From Saccharothrix sp. (GTDB taxonomy: Bacteria > Actinomycetota > Actinomycetes > Mycobacteriales > Pseudonocardiaceae), in assembly GCF_031180885.1 (NCBI RefSeq), contig NZ_JAPSLK010000057.1, positions 1-54,040 on the forward strand: a stretch of DNA of 54,040 nt. Direction: 5' to 3'. Below the pieces are notes generated by a model, which saw nothing but the letters and a program-made list of their open reading frames with translations, was not told the DNA's origin and searched no databases. Shown here in pieces: positions 34,340-42,561 of this stretch; position 1 is the stretch's first letter; each line of letters starts with the position of its first letter. A program made the translations under genes and the position numbers.

Positions 34340-35910
34340 GCCGGGAGTGGTGGGGCCTGGGGGCCGTGCTGGCGGCGACGTTCATGACGCAGGTGGACGG
34401 GTTCGTGGTCAACGTGGCCAGCCCGTCGATCCAGCGGGACCTGGGCGCGGGGTTCGACCAGGTCCAGTTCGTCGGCGCGGCTTACGTGATCGCGTTCGGT
34501 GCTTTGCTGGTGACCGGGGCGCGGTTGGGCGACCGGGTCGGGCACCGGGGCGTGTTCCTGTGGGGTGTCGCGGGGTTCACCGCGACGTCGCTGCTGTGCG
34601 GGGTGGCGCCGTCCGCCGACCTGCTGATCGCGGCCCGGTTCCTGCAGGGCGCGACGGCCGCGTTCATGGCGCCGCAGGTGCTGGCGATCATCCGGGCCAC
34701 CGTGCCGGACGAGGAGCGGCGGGCGACCGCGATCAGCGTGTACGGCGTGGTGATCGGGCTGGGCGTGATCTGCGGGATCGCGGGTGGCGGGGTGCTGGTG
34801 GACCTCGACCTGTTCGGCTGGGGCTGGCGGCCCGTGCTCCTGGTCAACGTGCCCGTCGGGCTCGGGATTCTCGCCCTGGGCCGGCTGCTGCCGGGTGCGC
34901 CGCACCGGGTGCTGCCGGGCGGGGCGGCGGGTGCGCCGGGTGCGGTGGCGGGTGCGCCGGGTGCGGCGGCGGGCGCGCCGCACAAGCTCGACCTGGTGGG
35001 GGCGGCGCTGACGTCGGTGGCGTTGCCCGCGTTGCTGGTGCCGTTGGTGTTCGACGGTCCGTGGTGGCTGTGGCTGGGGTTGCCGGTCGCGGCGGTGCTG
35101 GGCGTGGTGCTGGTGGTGCAGCAGCGGGCGTTGCACCGGGCCGGCGGTGAGCCGCTGTTCCCGCCGCGGGTGGTGACCGTGCCGGGGATGCGGCTGTCGC
35201 TGCTGACCGTGCTGTCGCTGTTCGCCACGAACTCCGGGCTGTTCCTGGTGTTCACGTACTACCTCCAGACCGGGCTGGGCCTGTCGCCGCTGACCGCCGG
35301 CCTGGTGTTCGTCCCGCTCGGGTTCGGCTTCTCGCTGGGGTCGGCGCTGAACAAGCGGCTGGGGCGGCGGGTGGCGTGGCCGGTGCCGGCGATCGGCTGC
35401 GGCCTGCTGTCGGCGGTGTTGGTCGGGGCGGCGCTGGCCACCCGGCTGCCGTCGTCCGCGCAACCGGCCGCGCTGGTGGTGATGATCGCGCTGGCCGGGT
35501 TCGGGCAGGGGCTGGTGGTCGCGCCGCTGGTGGCCGGGATCCTGAGCCGGGTGCGGCCCGGTGAGGCCGGTGCGGCGTCGGGCATGGCGACCACGGTGAC
35601 GCAGTTCGGGCTCGCTCTCGGCGTGGCCGTGGTGGGCGCGTTCTACCGGGCGGTGCTGGGAGCTACGCCGGGCGACGCGGGTGTGCCGTTCGCGGACCAC
35701 GCTTCGGCTTTCACCGCCGTGGCGGTGTTCCTGGCCTGCACCGCGGGCATGACGGGGTTGCTCGGGTACCGGCTGCACCGGCTGCCGGCCGGCCTCCGGC
35801 CCCCGGATCCATTGTCCCACGGGACACCGACAAAGTCGGGCGAGGCGGTAGCGGAACCCGAGGCGGCGGCATCGGTCGTCGCGTCTAGCACTCCTAGGAG
35901 GACCGGATGA
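34336..35910 (+). CDS. MFS drug/metabolite exporter (DHA2-like, about 14 TM)
   Basis: 524 residues, GTG start overlapping the NRPS stop (GTGA). Typical opening FMTQVDGFVVNVASPSIQRDL, motif A-like GARLGDRVGHRG, and many hydrophobic helices in the 14-TM drug:H+ antiporter pattern. A central loop is built from two and a half 21-bp DNA repeats (34927-34980), giving AGAPGAV/AGAPGAA, a local expansion. As part of the NRPS operon it most likely exports the lipopeptide. The reading frame continues upstream inside the NRPS gene but that is a shadow. Confidence 0.9.
   Translation: MSREWWGLGAVLAATFMTQVDGFVVNVASPSIQRDLGAGFDQVQFVGAAYVIAFGALLVTGARLGDRVGHRGVFLWGVAGFTATSLLCGVAPSADLLIAARFLQGATAAFMAPQVLAIIRATVPDEERRATAISVYGVVIGLGVICGIAGGGVLVDLDLFGWGWRPVLLVNVPVGLGILALGRLLPGAPHRVLPGGAAGAPGAVAGAPGAAAGAPHKLDLVGAALTSVALPALLVPLVFDGPWWLWLGLPVAAVLGVVLVVQQRALHRAGGEPLFPPRVVTVPGMRLSLLTVLSLFATNSGLFLVFTYYLQTGLGLSPLTAGLVFVPLGFGFSLGSALNKRLGRRVAWPVPAIGCGLLSAVLVGAALATRLPSSAQPAALVVMIALAGFGQGLVVAPLVAGILSRVRPGEAGAASGMATTVTQFGLALGVAVVGAFYRAVLGATPGDAGVPFADHASAFTAVAVFLACTAGMTGLLGYRLHRLPAGLRPPDPLSHGTPTKSGEAVAEPEAAASVVASSTPRRTG
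34927..34980 (+). repeat. 21-bp tandem repeat inside MFS gene
   Basis: Two full units (34927-34947 and 34948-34968) and a 12-bp partial unit of gcgggtgcgccgggtgcgg-type sequence, in frame, coding AGAPGA repeats in a loop. Likely replication slippage; no function suggested. Confidence 0.7.
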
Positions 35911-36929
35911 ACCTCAAGCGATTGCCGCTGGTGCTGGTCGGGCTGGTCGCTGCGGCGGCCTGCTCCACGGCCACGGCGGGCAGCACGAACCAGGCGGGTG
36001 GCGCGCAGAGCGGCTACCCCGTCACCATCTCCAACTGCGGCAAGGACTACACCTACCAGAAGGCGCCCAGCCGGGTCGTCGTGATGAACGGCGGCTCGGT
36101 CGCCGAGGTGTCCGCGCTGCTCGAACTCGGCCTGGGCGACAAGATCGTGGCCAACGCCCAGTCCTACGGCGCGTCCGAGGTGGACGGTCGGGTCGACGCA
36201 ATCAAGAAGCTGCCCACCGGTGACATCAAGCTCAACGACCTCTACGACATCCCGCGCGAGGCGATGATCGGCCTCAACCCCGACTTCGTGATCTCCACCT
36301 ACGACGGCGGGTTCCGCGCCGAGGCCGGCTTCGCCACCCGCGACGACCTGGCCGCGATCGGCGCGAACACCTACGCGCCCGCGTCGTCGTGCGGCGCCGT
36401 GGGCACGGTGAGCGGCAAGCCGTCCATCGAGGACAGTTACGCGTTGTTGCGCGACCTCGGCAAGATCTTCGGCGTGTCCGACAAGGCCGAGAAGGTCATC
36501 GCGGACGCCAAGAAGCGGGTCGAGGCGGTCGAGGGCAAGACCGCGAAGCTGCCCAAGCAGAACGCGATGCTGATCATCCCCGGCATGGCGATGGGCGGCG
36601 AGTTCAGCTCCGTCGGCGGCAACGGCATCTGGAACGACATCTTCGCCAAGGCCGGCGCGGTCAACGCGTTCGAGGGCGCGACGCAGGACCTGTTCGCCAA
36701 CCTGTCCGCCGAGCAGGTCGCCAAGGCCGACGTGGACGTGCTGGTCGTGGTGAACTACATGTCCGAGGACCCGAAGGCCGACGCGCAGAAGCTGTTCGAC
36801 CGGTTCCCGCAGTGGGACGCGGCGAAGAACAAGCGGTTCGTCGTGCTGTCCGACTCGGTGTACCTGGGCCCGAGCAACCACCTGGCGGTCGAGGCCATCG
36901 CGAAGGCCGCCCACCCCGGGGCGCTCTGA
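35907..36929 (+). CDS. Metallophore ABC transporter, substrate-binding lipoprotein
   Basis: 340 residues with a lipoprotein signal (LVGLVAAAACS, lipid Cys19) and the FepB/BtuF class III binding-protein fold (PSRVVVMNGGSVAEVSALLELGLGDKIVA; NPDFVISTYDGG). A strong AGGAGG site precedes the ATG, which overlaps the MFS stop. It should bind a metal-chelate outside the membrane and deliver it to the next two gene products. In this operon the ligand is most likely the metal-loaded NRPS product; copper is inferred from context. The family itself usually takes Fe-siderophores or cobalamin. Confidence 0.9.
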   Translation: MNLKRLPLVLVGLVAAAACSTATAGSTNQAGGAQSGYPVTISNCGKDYTYQKAPSRVVVMNGGSVAEVSALLELGLGDKIVANAQSYGASEVDGRVDAIKKLPTGDIKLNDLYDIPREAMIGLNPDFVISTYDGGFRAEAGFATRDDLAAIGANTYAPASSCGAVGTVSGKPSIEDSYALLRDLGKIFGVSDKAEKVIADAKKRVEAVEGKTAKLPKQNAMLIIPGMAMGGEFSSVGGNGIWNDIFAKAGAVNAFEGATQDLFANLSAEQVAKADVDVLVVVNYMSEDPKADAQKLFDRFPQWDAAKNKRFVVLSDSVYLGPSNHLAVEAIAKAAHPGAL

Positions 36930-36934
36930 TCACC

Positions 36935-38035
36935 ATGACCATGGTGTCCCGTCCCGCGGTGTCCCGCCCGGCCCCACCACCGCGCCGCCCGGCGGTCAGA
37001 CCGGCGCCGCTGCACGGCGTGCCGCTCTCGCTGTGCCTGGTGGTGCTGGGCGTGCTGCTGGTCGTGGTGGTGCTCGTCGCCGCCGCGGTCGGCTCGGTGC
37101 CGGTCTCGGTCGGCGACACCTGGCAGATCGTGTGGGGCCATCTCACCGGCACCGACCCCGGCGTCAACCCGGCGCACGAGCAGATCGTGTGGACCTTCCG
37201 CGTCCCGCGCGTGCTGCTCGCGGCGCTGTGCGGCGCCGGGCTCGCGGTGGCGGGCGTGGTGCTCCAAGCGCTGGTCGCCAACCCGCTGGCCGACCCGTTC
37301 ATCCTCGGGGTGTCCGCGGGCGGCTCGGTCGGCGCGGTCACCGTGATGGCGCTCGGCGCGGGCGCGCTGGGCGGCCTCGGCGTGTCCGGCGCGGCGTTCG
37401 CCGGCGCGATGCTCGCGGTGGCGCTGGTGTTCGCGCTGGGCCAGCAGCGCGGGCGGCTCAACCCGGTGCGGCTGGTGCTCGCCGGGGTCGCGGTCAGCTA
37501 CGTGTTCACGTCCGTGACGAGCCTGCTGCAGTTGCAGACCTCGCCGAACAACATGCGGCAGATCATGTTCTGGCTCCTGGGCAGCGTCGCCGGCGCGCGG
37601 TGGGACCAGTTGCAGGTGGCCGGGGTCGTGGTGGTCGGTGTGACTTCGGTGCTGACGCTCTACGGGAGGCAGCTCAACGCGCTGGTCACCGGAGACGAGT
37701 CGGCGACCGCCCTGGGCGTGGACGTCAAGCGCCTGCGGGTGGTGGTGATCGTGCTGACCTCCCTGCTGGCGGGCGTGCTCATCGCGGTCGCGGGCGGCAT
37801 CGGGTTCGTCGGGCTGATGGTGCCGCACCTGGTGCGCCTGGCCTTCGGCGTGGACCACCGCAGGGTCCTGCCGATCTCGGCCCTCGTCGGCGCGGTCTAC
37901 CTGGTCGCGGTGGACCTGCTGTGCCGCACGGTGGACCCGCCGAACGAACTCCCGCTGAACATCCTGACCGCCCTCTTCGGCGCGCCGTTCTTCATCTGGC
38001 TGATGCGGCGGGATCGGAGCCTTTCACACTCATGA
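36935..38035 (+). CDS. FecCD-type metallophore ABC permease
   Basis: 366 residues with a 30-residue Pro-rich N-terminus then about ten helices of the FecCD/BtuC family: RVPRVLLAALCGAGLAVAGVVLQAL, NPLADPFILGVSAGG, LVLAGVAVSYVF, and the ATPase-contact segment GGIGFVGLMVPHLVR. ATG at 36935 is used; ATG at 36941 is an alternative. Single permease gene, so it would act as homodimer. The stop overlaps the ATPase start (ATGA). Confidence 0.92.
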   Translation: MTMVSRPAVSRPAPPPRRPAVRPAPLHGVPLSLCLVVLGVLLVVVVLVAAAVGSVPVSVGDTWQIVWGHLTGTDPGVNPAHEQIVWTFRVPRVLLAALCGAGLAVAGVVLQALVANPLADPFILGVSAGGSVGAVTVMALGAGALGGLGVSGAAFAGAMLAVALVFALGQQRGRLNPVRLVLAGVAVSYVFTSVTSLLQLQTSPNNMRQIMFWLLGSVAGARWDQLQVAGVVVVGVTSVLTLYGRQLNALVTGDESATALGVDVKRLRVVVIVLTSLLAGVLIAVAGGIGFVGLMVPHLVRLAFGVDHRRVLPISALVGAVYLVAVDLLCRTVDPPNELPLNILTALFGAPFFIWLMRRDRSLSHS

Positions 38036-38811
38036 AACTCCAATTGAGACAAGTCAGCGTCACCATCGGCGGCACGCCGATCCTCCGCGACGTGGACCTC
38101 GAGGTCGCACCCGGCGATTTCGTCGGTCTGCTCGGCCCGAACGGCAGCGGGAAGTCGACGTTGCTGCGTACGGTCTACCGCTCGATGCGCCCGTCCGGCG
38201 GCACCGTGCTGCTCGGCGGGGAGGACGTCTGGTCGCTGTCCGCCCGCGCCGCCGCCCGGCGGACCGCGGCCGTCCTCCAGAACAGCCCGACGCCCCCGGG
38301 CCTGACCGTCCGGGAGGTCGCCGCGCTCGGCCGGACGCCGCACAAGGGCATGTTCGACCGGGAGACCGCCGAGGACCACGACATCGTCGTCGACGCGCTG
38401 GAGCGCACCGGGATGCTCGGGCACGCGGACCGGATCTACGGGTCGCTGTCCGGCGGCGAGCGCCAGCGGGTCCTGCTGGCCCGCGCGCTGGCCCAGCAGC
38501 CCCAGCTGCTGGTGCTCGACGAGCCGACCAACCACCTGGACATCCGGGCCCGGTTCGAGCTGCTGGACCTGGTGCACACCCTGGGCGTCACCACGCTGGC
38601 GGTCCTGCACGACCTCGACTTGGCGGTGCGGAGCTGCCACCGCCTGGTGGTGCTCGACCGGGGCCGGATCGTCGCGTCCGGACCGGTGCTGGAAGCGCTC
38701 ACCCCCAGCGTGCTGTCCGCCGTTTTCGGTGTCGCGGCGGTGACGGAGCGCCATGACGACGGGGTCGTCCGGGTCACCTACGGCGCCCGTCCGCTCGCAA
38801 AAGCGGGATGA
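38032..38811 (+). CDS. Metallophore ABC transporter ATP-binding protein (FecE/FepC-like)
   Basis: 259 residues. Walker A GPNGSGKST, signature LSGGERQRVLLARAL, Walker B LLVLDEPTNHLD, switch His in VLHDLDLA. Final gene of the run from the ScoE-like gene through ACP, NRPS, exporter and importer. A biosynthesis-export-reimport unit of this kind is the normal plan of a metallophore system. Followed by two hairpins before the convergent anti-sigma-like gene. Confidence 0.93.
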   Translation: MKLQLRQVSVTIGGTPILRDVDLEVAPGDFVGLLGPNGSGKSTLLRTVYRSMRPSGGTVLLGGEDVWSLSARAAARRTAAVLQNSPTPPGLTVREVAALGRTPHKGMFDRETAEDHDIVVDALERTGMLGHADRIYGSLSGGERQRVLLARALAQQPQLLVLDEPTNHLDIRARFELLDLVHTLGVTTLAVLHDLDLAVRSCHRLVVLDRGRIVASGPVLEALTPSVLSAVFGVAAVTERHDDGVVRVTYGARPLAKAG

Positions 38812-38848
38812 CGATCCGGCTATAGATCCATACGCGGTGACTATTGCG

Positions 38849-38886
38849 CAAAGTCGGGCCGTTGCCGATGCGGCGGCCCGACTTTG
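38849..38886. terminator. Perfect 13-bp hairpin, probable bidirectional terminator
   Basis: Arms caaagtcgggccg (38849-38861) and cggcccgactttg (38874-38886) with a 12-nt loop, 37 nt after the ATPase stop. The A/T base of the stem gives a short T-run on either strand (ACTTT). It separates convergent genes. Confidence 0.75.
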
Positions 38887-38933
38887 TGGTGCTGGGGACG
38901 ATGTCCGCATTGCGAGGTTCCGACGGTCCTGGC

Positions 38934-38967
38934 GTACCACCCGGTACAGGGGTGTACCGGGTGGTAC
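38934..38967. repeat. Perfect 14-bp inverted repeat between convergent genes
   Basis: Arms gtaccacccggtac and gtaccgggtggtac around aggggt. Each arm is itself partly symmetric (gtacc...ggtac). No T-run follows. It could be a second terminator stem for the minus-strand gene or a protein site. Confidence 0.6.
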
Positions 38968-38999
38968 GAAATCGGCGGACTGTCGATTTCATCTTCGTG

Positions 39000-39560
39000 C
39001 TAGAGGCTGTTGGAGCGTGTGCGGCGGCGGTGGGGTGTGAGCAGTAGCGCGAAGGCCGCCGCGTCGAGGGCGTGTGCGATGGCCGGCCAGCCGAGGGGTT
39101 CGCTCCCGGTCAGGTAGCGCACGGCCAGTACGGCGAGGACGGTGCCCAGCAAGGGGATGAGGGGTGTCGTCGGGGTTCGGCGGATCGCTGCGGTGGTGAG
39201 GGCGACGCCGAGTGCGACGCGCCACGCGCCGGTCTCGAAGGTCGTTGCCGAGTGCGCGGCCAGCAGTATCAGGCCGGCGGCGCACTGCGCGGCCCCCATC
39301 ACGCCGAGCGCCGGACGCGGCCGCGGCCGTCCGGTGTGGGGCGCCGGTGGCACGCGCGCGAGCACCGCGCCGGTCACGTCCGGCCACGCGGTGGCGGCCG
39401 ACACCCGGATCCGCCGGGTCACCGCGGCGGCACCGTCGAGCCACCGCGCGCACGCCCCGCAGTGCTCCAGGTGTTCGTCCGCGAGCCGTTCCGCGTGTGT
39501 CGGACCGGCCTCCCCGTCCAATCTCGCGCTGAGGGTCTCCCGAATGTCGTCGCAATCCAC
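39000..39560 (-). CDS. Zinc-finger anti-sigma-like membrane protein
   Basis: About 186 residues. The N-terminus carries DDIRETLSARLDGEAGP and a zinc-binding HxxxCxxC (DEHLEHCGACARW), the pattern of zf-HC2/ZAS anti-sigma factors; four hydrophobic segments follow. GTG at 39560 is chosen because family members begin at this point (xDCDDIRE); ATGs at 39602 and 39611 are in frame, and none has a well-placed ribosome site (GGGGAGG lies 18 nt before the GTG). It is divergent from the ECF sigma gene with a short shared promoter region, so it is the likely partner that holds the sigma factor at the membrane. Confidence 0.8.
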   Translation of the reverse strand: MDCDDIRETLSARLDGEAGPTHAERLADEHLEHCGACARWLDGAAAVTRRIRVSAATAWPDVTGAVLARVPPAPHTGRPRPRPALGVMGAAQCAAGLILLAAHSATTFETGAWRVALGVALTTAAIRRTPTTPLIPLLGTVLAVLAVRYLTGSEPLGWPAIAHALDAAAFALLLTPHRRRTRSNSL

Positions 39561-39682
39561 GGACCAGTAGTCGGTGCGCCTCCCCGGACGGTTCCAAAAC
39601 ATTCTGGTCAACGGTACGAGGGTGTCTTGAATATCGCTAGTGCGCGTTTTCCGGGGCTATTTTCCGGGCTAGCCTCGGAATC

Positions 39683-40267
39683 ATGTCGGAAACACCGGGG
39701 GACGACCCGACCACCGCCCTGCTCCTCGCCGTCGGACGCGGTGACCGCGCCGCCGCGGAGCATTTCATCCGGAACACGCAGCGTGACGTCTGGCGGTTCC
39801 TGGTCTACCTCGCCGGGCACGCCGACGCCGAGGACCTGACCCAGGAGACGTTCGTCCGCGCGCTGGGCAGCGCCCGCGGCTTCACCGGCCGCGGTGGCGC
39901 CCGGACCTGGCTGCTGGCCATCGCCCGCCGGGTCGCCGCCGACCACTTCCGCGCCGCCGCCACCCGCCCGCCGATCGCGTCCGACCAGGACTGGCAGGCC
40001 GCCGCGGACCGGACCGGCGACCGGCACCTGCCCGGCCTGGACGACACCGTCGCGATCAAGCTGGCCGTGCGGACCCTGTCCGGGGACCGCCGGGACGCGT
40101 TCGTGCTGACCCAGGTCGCGGGCCTGGGCTACGCCGAGGCCGCCGAGGTGTGCGGCTGCCCGGTCGGGACGATCCGGTCACGCGTCGCGCGCGCCCGCCG
40201 CGACCTGGTGTCCGTGCTGACCGCGGCGCCGGCTTCGGCCGTGGTGCGTTCGCGGGCGGCCGGCTAG
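39683..40267 (+). CDS. sigC: ECF sigma factor, SigC-like
   Basis: 194 residues with sigma2 (QRDVWRFLVYLAGHADAEDLTQETFVRAL, ARTWLLAIARRVAADHFR) and sigma4 (LTQVAGLGYAEAAEVCGCPVGTIRSRVARARRDL). From memory the sequence closely resembles mycobacterial SigC, including FIxxTQxDVWRF and CGCPVGTIRSRVARAR. Mycobacterial SigC has been linked to the copper-acquisition nrp locus, which is the counterpart of the ScoE-NRPS operon just upstream here. The 71-122 bp divergent region holds two CCGGAAAA sequences 13 bp apart on the minus strand. Symbol given by resemblance. Confidence 0.88.
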   Translation: MSETPGDDPTTALLLAVGRGDRAAAEHFIRNTQRDVWRFLVYLAGHADAEDLTQETFVRALGSARGFTGRGGARTWLLAIARRVAADHFRAAATRPPIASDQDWQAAADRTGDRHLPGLDDTVAIKLAVRTLSGDRRDAFVLTQVAGLGYAEAAEVCGCPVGTIRSRVARARRDLVSVLTAAPASAVVRSRAAG

Positions 40268-40611
40268 GCCGGGTGGGGGTGGCGGGGAGGTCTGCTCGGC
40301 GGCGTGCGTTCGGCTGCTCGGGTGGGAAAACTTCGTCACCGCAGTCCCGTCCCGTTGGTTCTTGACGACTGTCCTTTTGCTGTGGAAAAGTCCCCAGCTA
40401 ACCCGCCCCCGCGATGTGGACAACGGTCTGATATTTGCGGTAAGAATCGGTTTGCAGGTGGTGGTCGCCGGTAGCCTGTTCTTCCGAACGCTCCTCGGGA
40501 AATGCTTCGAGTCGGGGGTTCGTGGCGCCGGCACCGCCACGCGGGGGGTTGTCGCCAACTGCGTGCAGGAACGCCGCCGAACGCAGAGTGGAACTTACTG
40601 GGGAGTTAAAC

Positions 40612-40716
40612 GTGTTTGGTCGAACATGGCCCGGAACAAGGCACCGCAGTCATCCCGGCACAGGTCGGTCCGCCTTACGGGTGGACGGCCGCCCAGACAC
40701 GCGCAGGTCGAGCTAG
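40612..40716 (+). CDS. Possible 34-aa leader ORF before the histidine kinase
   Basis: GTG at 40612 has a well-spaced GGGGAG site (7 nt) and encodes a short Arg/Gly-rich peptide beginning VFGRTWPGTRHRSHPG, ending at 40716, 18 nt before the kinase GTG. It could be a translated leader that couples to the kinase, or chance. No family recognised. The rest of the 40268-40734 gap shows a somewhat A/T-richer stretch near 40.36-40.47 kb suited to a promoter, and nothing else. Confidence 0.3.
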   Translation: MFGRTWPGTRHRSHPGTGRSALRVDGRPDTRRSS

Positions 40717-40734
40717 TCGGCACGGGGGTCAGCT

Positions 40735-41952
40735 GTGAGCCCCTCCGCCGTGAACTCCTCTGCTCCTGGTGGGCGACCGCCCTCGCGCGGGTTCCTGCCG
40801 CTGCCCGCGCCGCGGCTGGCGATGGGCGTGGTCACCGCGGTCTTCGCGAGCATCAGCCTCATCGGCTTCCTGCACGTCCTGCTCCTGCCCGTGAGCGCGG
40901 GGGCGATCGTGCTGTCGTTCTCCTGCATCGCGGTGCTCATGGCGATGCAGCTGCTGTGGTACGCCAGGGACAACGGCCGTCTCCGCACGCCGCTCGGGTA
41001 CGCCGTCCTGGCGGCCCAGGCGGCGTTGGTCTACCTGCCGATCCTGCTGTTCGGGCAGGCGTGGGTGGGGATGCCCGGGTTCCTCGCGGGCAGTGTGCTC
41101 CTGGTTTTGAGAGCGGTGGTGGCGTGGACGGCGTTCAGTTTGATCGTCGTCTCGATGGGTGCTATTCAGTGGCTGTTCACCGCGCAGCCGATCGACATGC
41201 TGTACACGGCGATCTCCACGGTCACCACGGGGTTGGTGGTGTACGGGCTGTCCCGGCTGACCGCGCTGGTCGCGGAGGTGCAGGCGAGCCGGGCCGAGAT
41301 AGCCCGCATGGCGGTGTTGCAGGAGCGGCTGCGGTTCGCCCGGGACCTGCACGACCTGTTGGGGTACAGCCTGTCCGCGATCGCGCTCAAGATCGAGCTG
41401 GCGCACCGGCTGATCGACAAGTCGCCCCGGGAGGCCGCGGACCAGTTGCTGGAGATCCTGGAGATCTCGCGGCTGGCGCTGTCCGACGCCCGGACCGTGG
41501 CGAGCGGGTACCGGGAGCTGTCGCTGGAGGAGGAGTGCCGGTCTGCCGTGTCGGTGTTGGAGGCGGCGGACATCCAGGTGGAGCTGGACGCGGACCACAT
41601 CGACCTGCCGGTGCAGGTGAGCACGGTGCTGGCGACGGTGCTGCGCGAGGGCGTGACGAACCTGTTGCGGCACAGCAAGGCGAAACACTGTCACATCACC
41701 ATTCGTCAGACGCAGGACACCGCGTCGATCGAGATCGTCAACGACGACCTGGTGGAGCGGCAGCGCAAGCCGTCGTCGGCGTCGTCGGCGTCGGGGAGTG
41801 GGCGGGGTGGGTTGCAGAACTTGACGGTGCGGGCCAAGGAGATCGGTGGGTCGGTGACGGTGCAGCACGAGCTCAACGAGTTCCGGCTTCGGGCTGAGGT
41901 GCCTTTGCGGTACGACCGGCACGCTGCTGCTCGTCGTTCTGAGTCTTCCTGA
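40735..41952 (+). CDS. DesK-type sensor histidine kinase
   Basis: 405 residues from GTG at 40735 (GGGGGT upstream). Five or six membrane helices, HisKA_3 with RFARDLHDLLGYSLSAIALK, N-box REGVTNLLRHSKAKHC, and a G-box GGLQNLTVRAKEIGG. A Ser-rich insertion (SSASSASGSG) lies before the G-box. No response regulator follows on the same strand; the nearest is convergent, 0.6 kb away at 42562-43167, and is the probable partner. Confidence 0.92.
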   Translation: MSPSAVNSSAPGGRPPSRGFLPLPAPRLAMGVVTAVFASISLIGFLHVLLLPVSAGAIVLSFSCIAVLMAMQLLWYARDNGRLRTPLGYAVLAAQAALVYLPILLFGQAWVGMPGFLAGSVLLVLRAVVAWTAFSLIVVSMGAIQWLFTAQPIDMLYTAISTVTTGLVVYGLSRLTALVAEVQASRAEIARMAVLQERLRFARDLHDLLGYSLSAIALKIELAHRLIDKSPREAADQLLEILEISRLALSDARTVASGYRELSLEEECRSAVSVLEAADIQVELDADHIDLPVQVSTVLATVLREGVTNLLRHSKAKHCHITIRQTQDTASIEIVNDDLVERQRKPSSASSASGSGRGGLQNLTVRAKEIGGSVTVQHELNEFRLRAEVPLRYDRHAAARRSESS

Positions 41953-41999
41953 GTCTTCCTGAGGGCTCGCTTCGCTGTTGCGTCGGACGCGCTTCGCGC

Positions 42000-42420
42000 T
42001 GGTGGAGGCGCTGGCGCGCTCTCAAGCTGACGCGCTGCGCGCTCTTGAGCTGAACGCGCTGCGCGCTCTTGGGTTGAACGCGCTGCGCGCTCTTGGGTTG
42101 AACGCGCTGCGCGCTCGCAAGATCACAAGCGCCTCGCCGGCGGGCAGGCCGCCAATGGGGGAGGAAGGGCGTCGGTTCCCCCACCGCATGGCCTGGCGGA
42201 GCCAACCACGCTTTGGCCGGGTGCCGCTGAAAATTTTGCTCGTTCCTCACAAAATTTTCGGCCGCACCCGGCCAAAGCGTGGTAGCCCTTCGGGCAGGCC
42301 ATACGGTGGGGGAACCGAGGCCCCGCCTGTGGCTGGGAGCCCGGCCCGCCGCGCGGAGCGCGACCCAAAGCAGCCGCTGCGTGGCGAAAGAGCAGTTGCT
42401 GCGTGGCGAAGAGCGGCGGT
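42000..42420. repeat. Large structured intergenic repeat, copy 2, with 143-nt palindrome
   Basis: Inverted relative to copy 1 at 19.7-20.1 kb; read on the minus strand the two align over nearly the whole length. The palindrome spans 42174-42316, with perfect inner 19-nt arms (42206-42224 and 42264-42282). The inner-stem sequence differs from copy 1 on both arms together (ctttggc here, ggattca there), so pairing is preserved. It again lies between convergent genes, kinase and response regulator. No coding potential. Confidence 0.8.
42030..42125 (+). repeat. Four tandem 24-bp repeats
   Basis: Units start at 42030, 42054, 42078 and 42102; consensus acgcgctgcgcgctcttggg plus ttga. The last unit is degenerate. 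A partial unit precedes. They form the kinase-side flank of structured repeat copy 2; copy 1 has only scattered gcgctgcgcgc. Probably slippage expansion. Confidence 0.75.
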
Positions 42421-42561
42421 GGGGCGGCGGTGGGGCGGCGGAGGTGAACGGGTGGCGGCGTTGGCCTGAACGGTTCGGGTCCTGCGTGGTGGTGCTGTCC
42501 TAAGTGGAGAGTGCGTCTCAAATGGTTGGGGCGGGGCATATGCCCTGTGTGTTGCTCTGGG

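Noticed and set aside
42030..42125. Tandem 24-bp repeats as a CRISPR array
   Set aside because: Units are directly adjacent with no spacers, and no cas genes are present.
41978..42469. 163-codon frame across structured repeat copy 2 encoding NALRALGL repeats
   Set aside because: No ribosome site, and it is not preserved in copy 1 of the same element.
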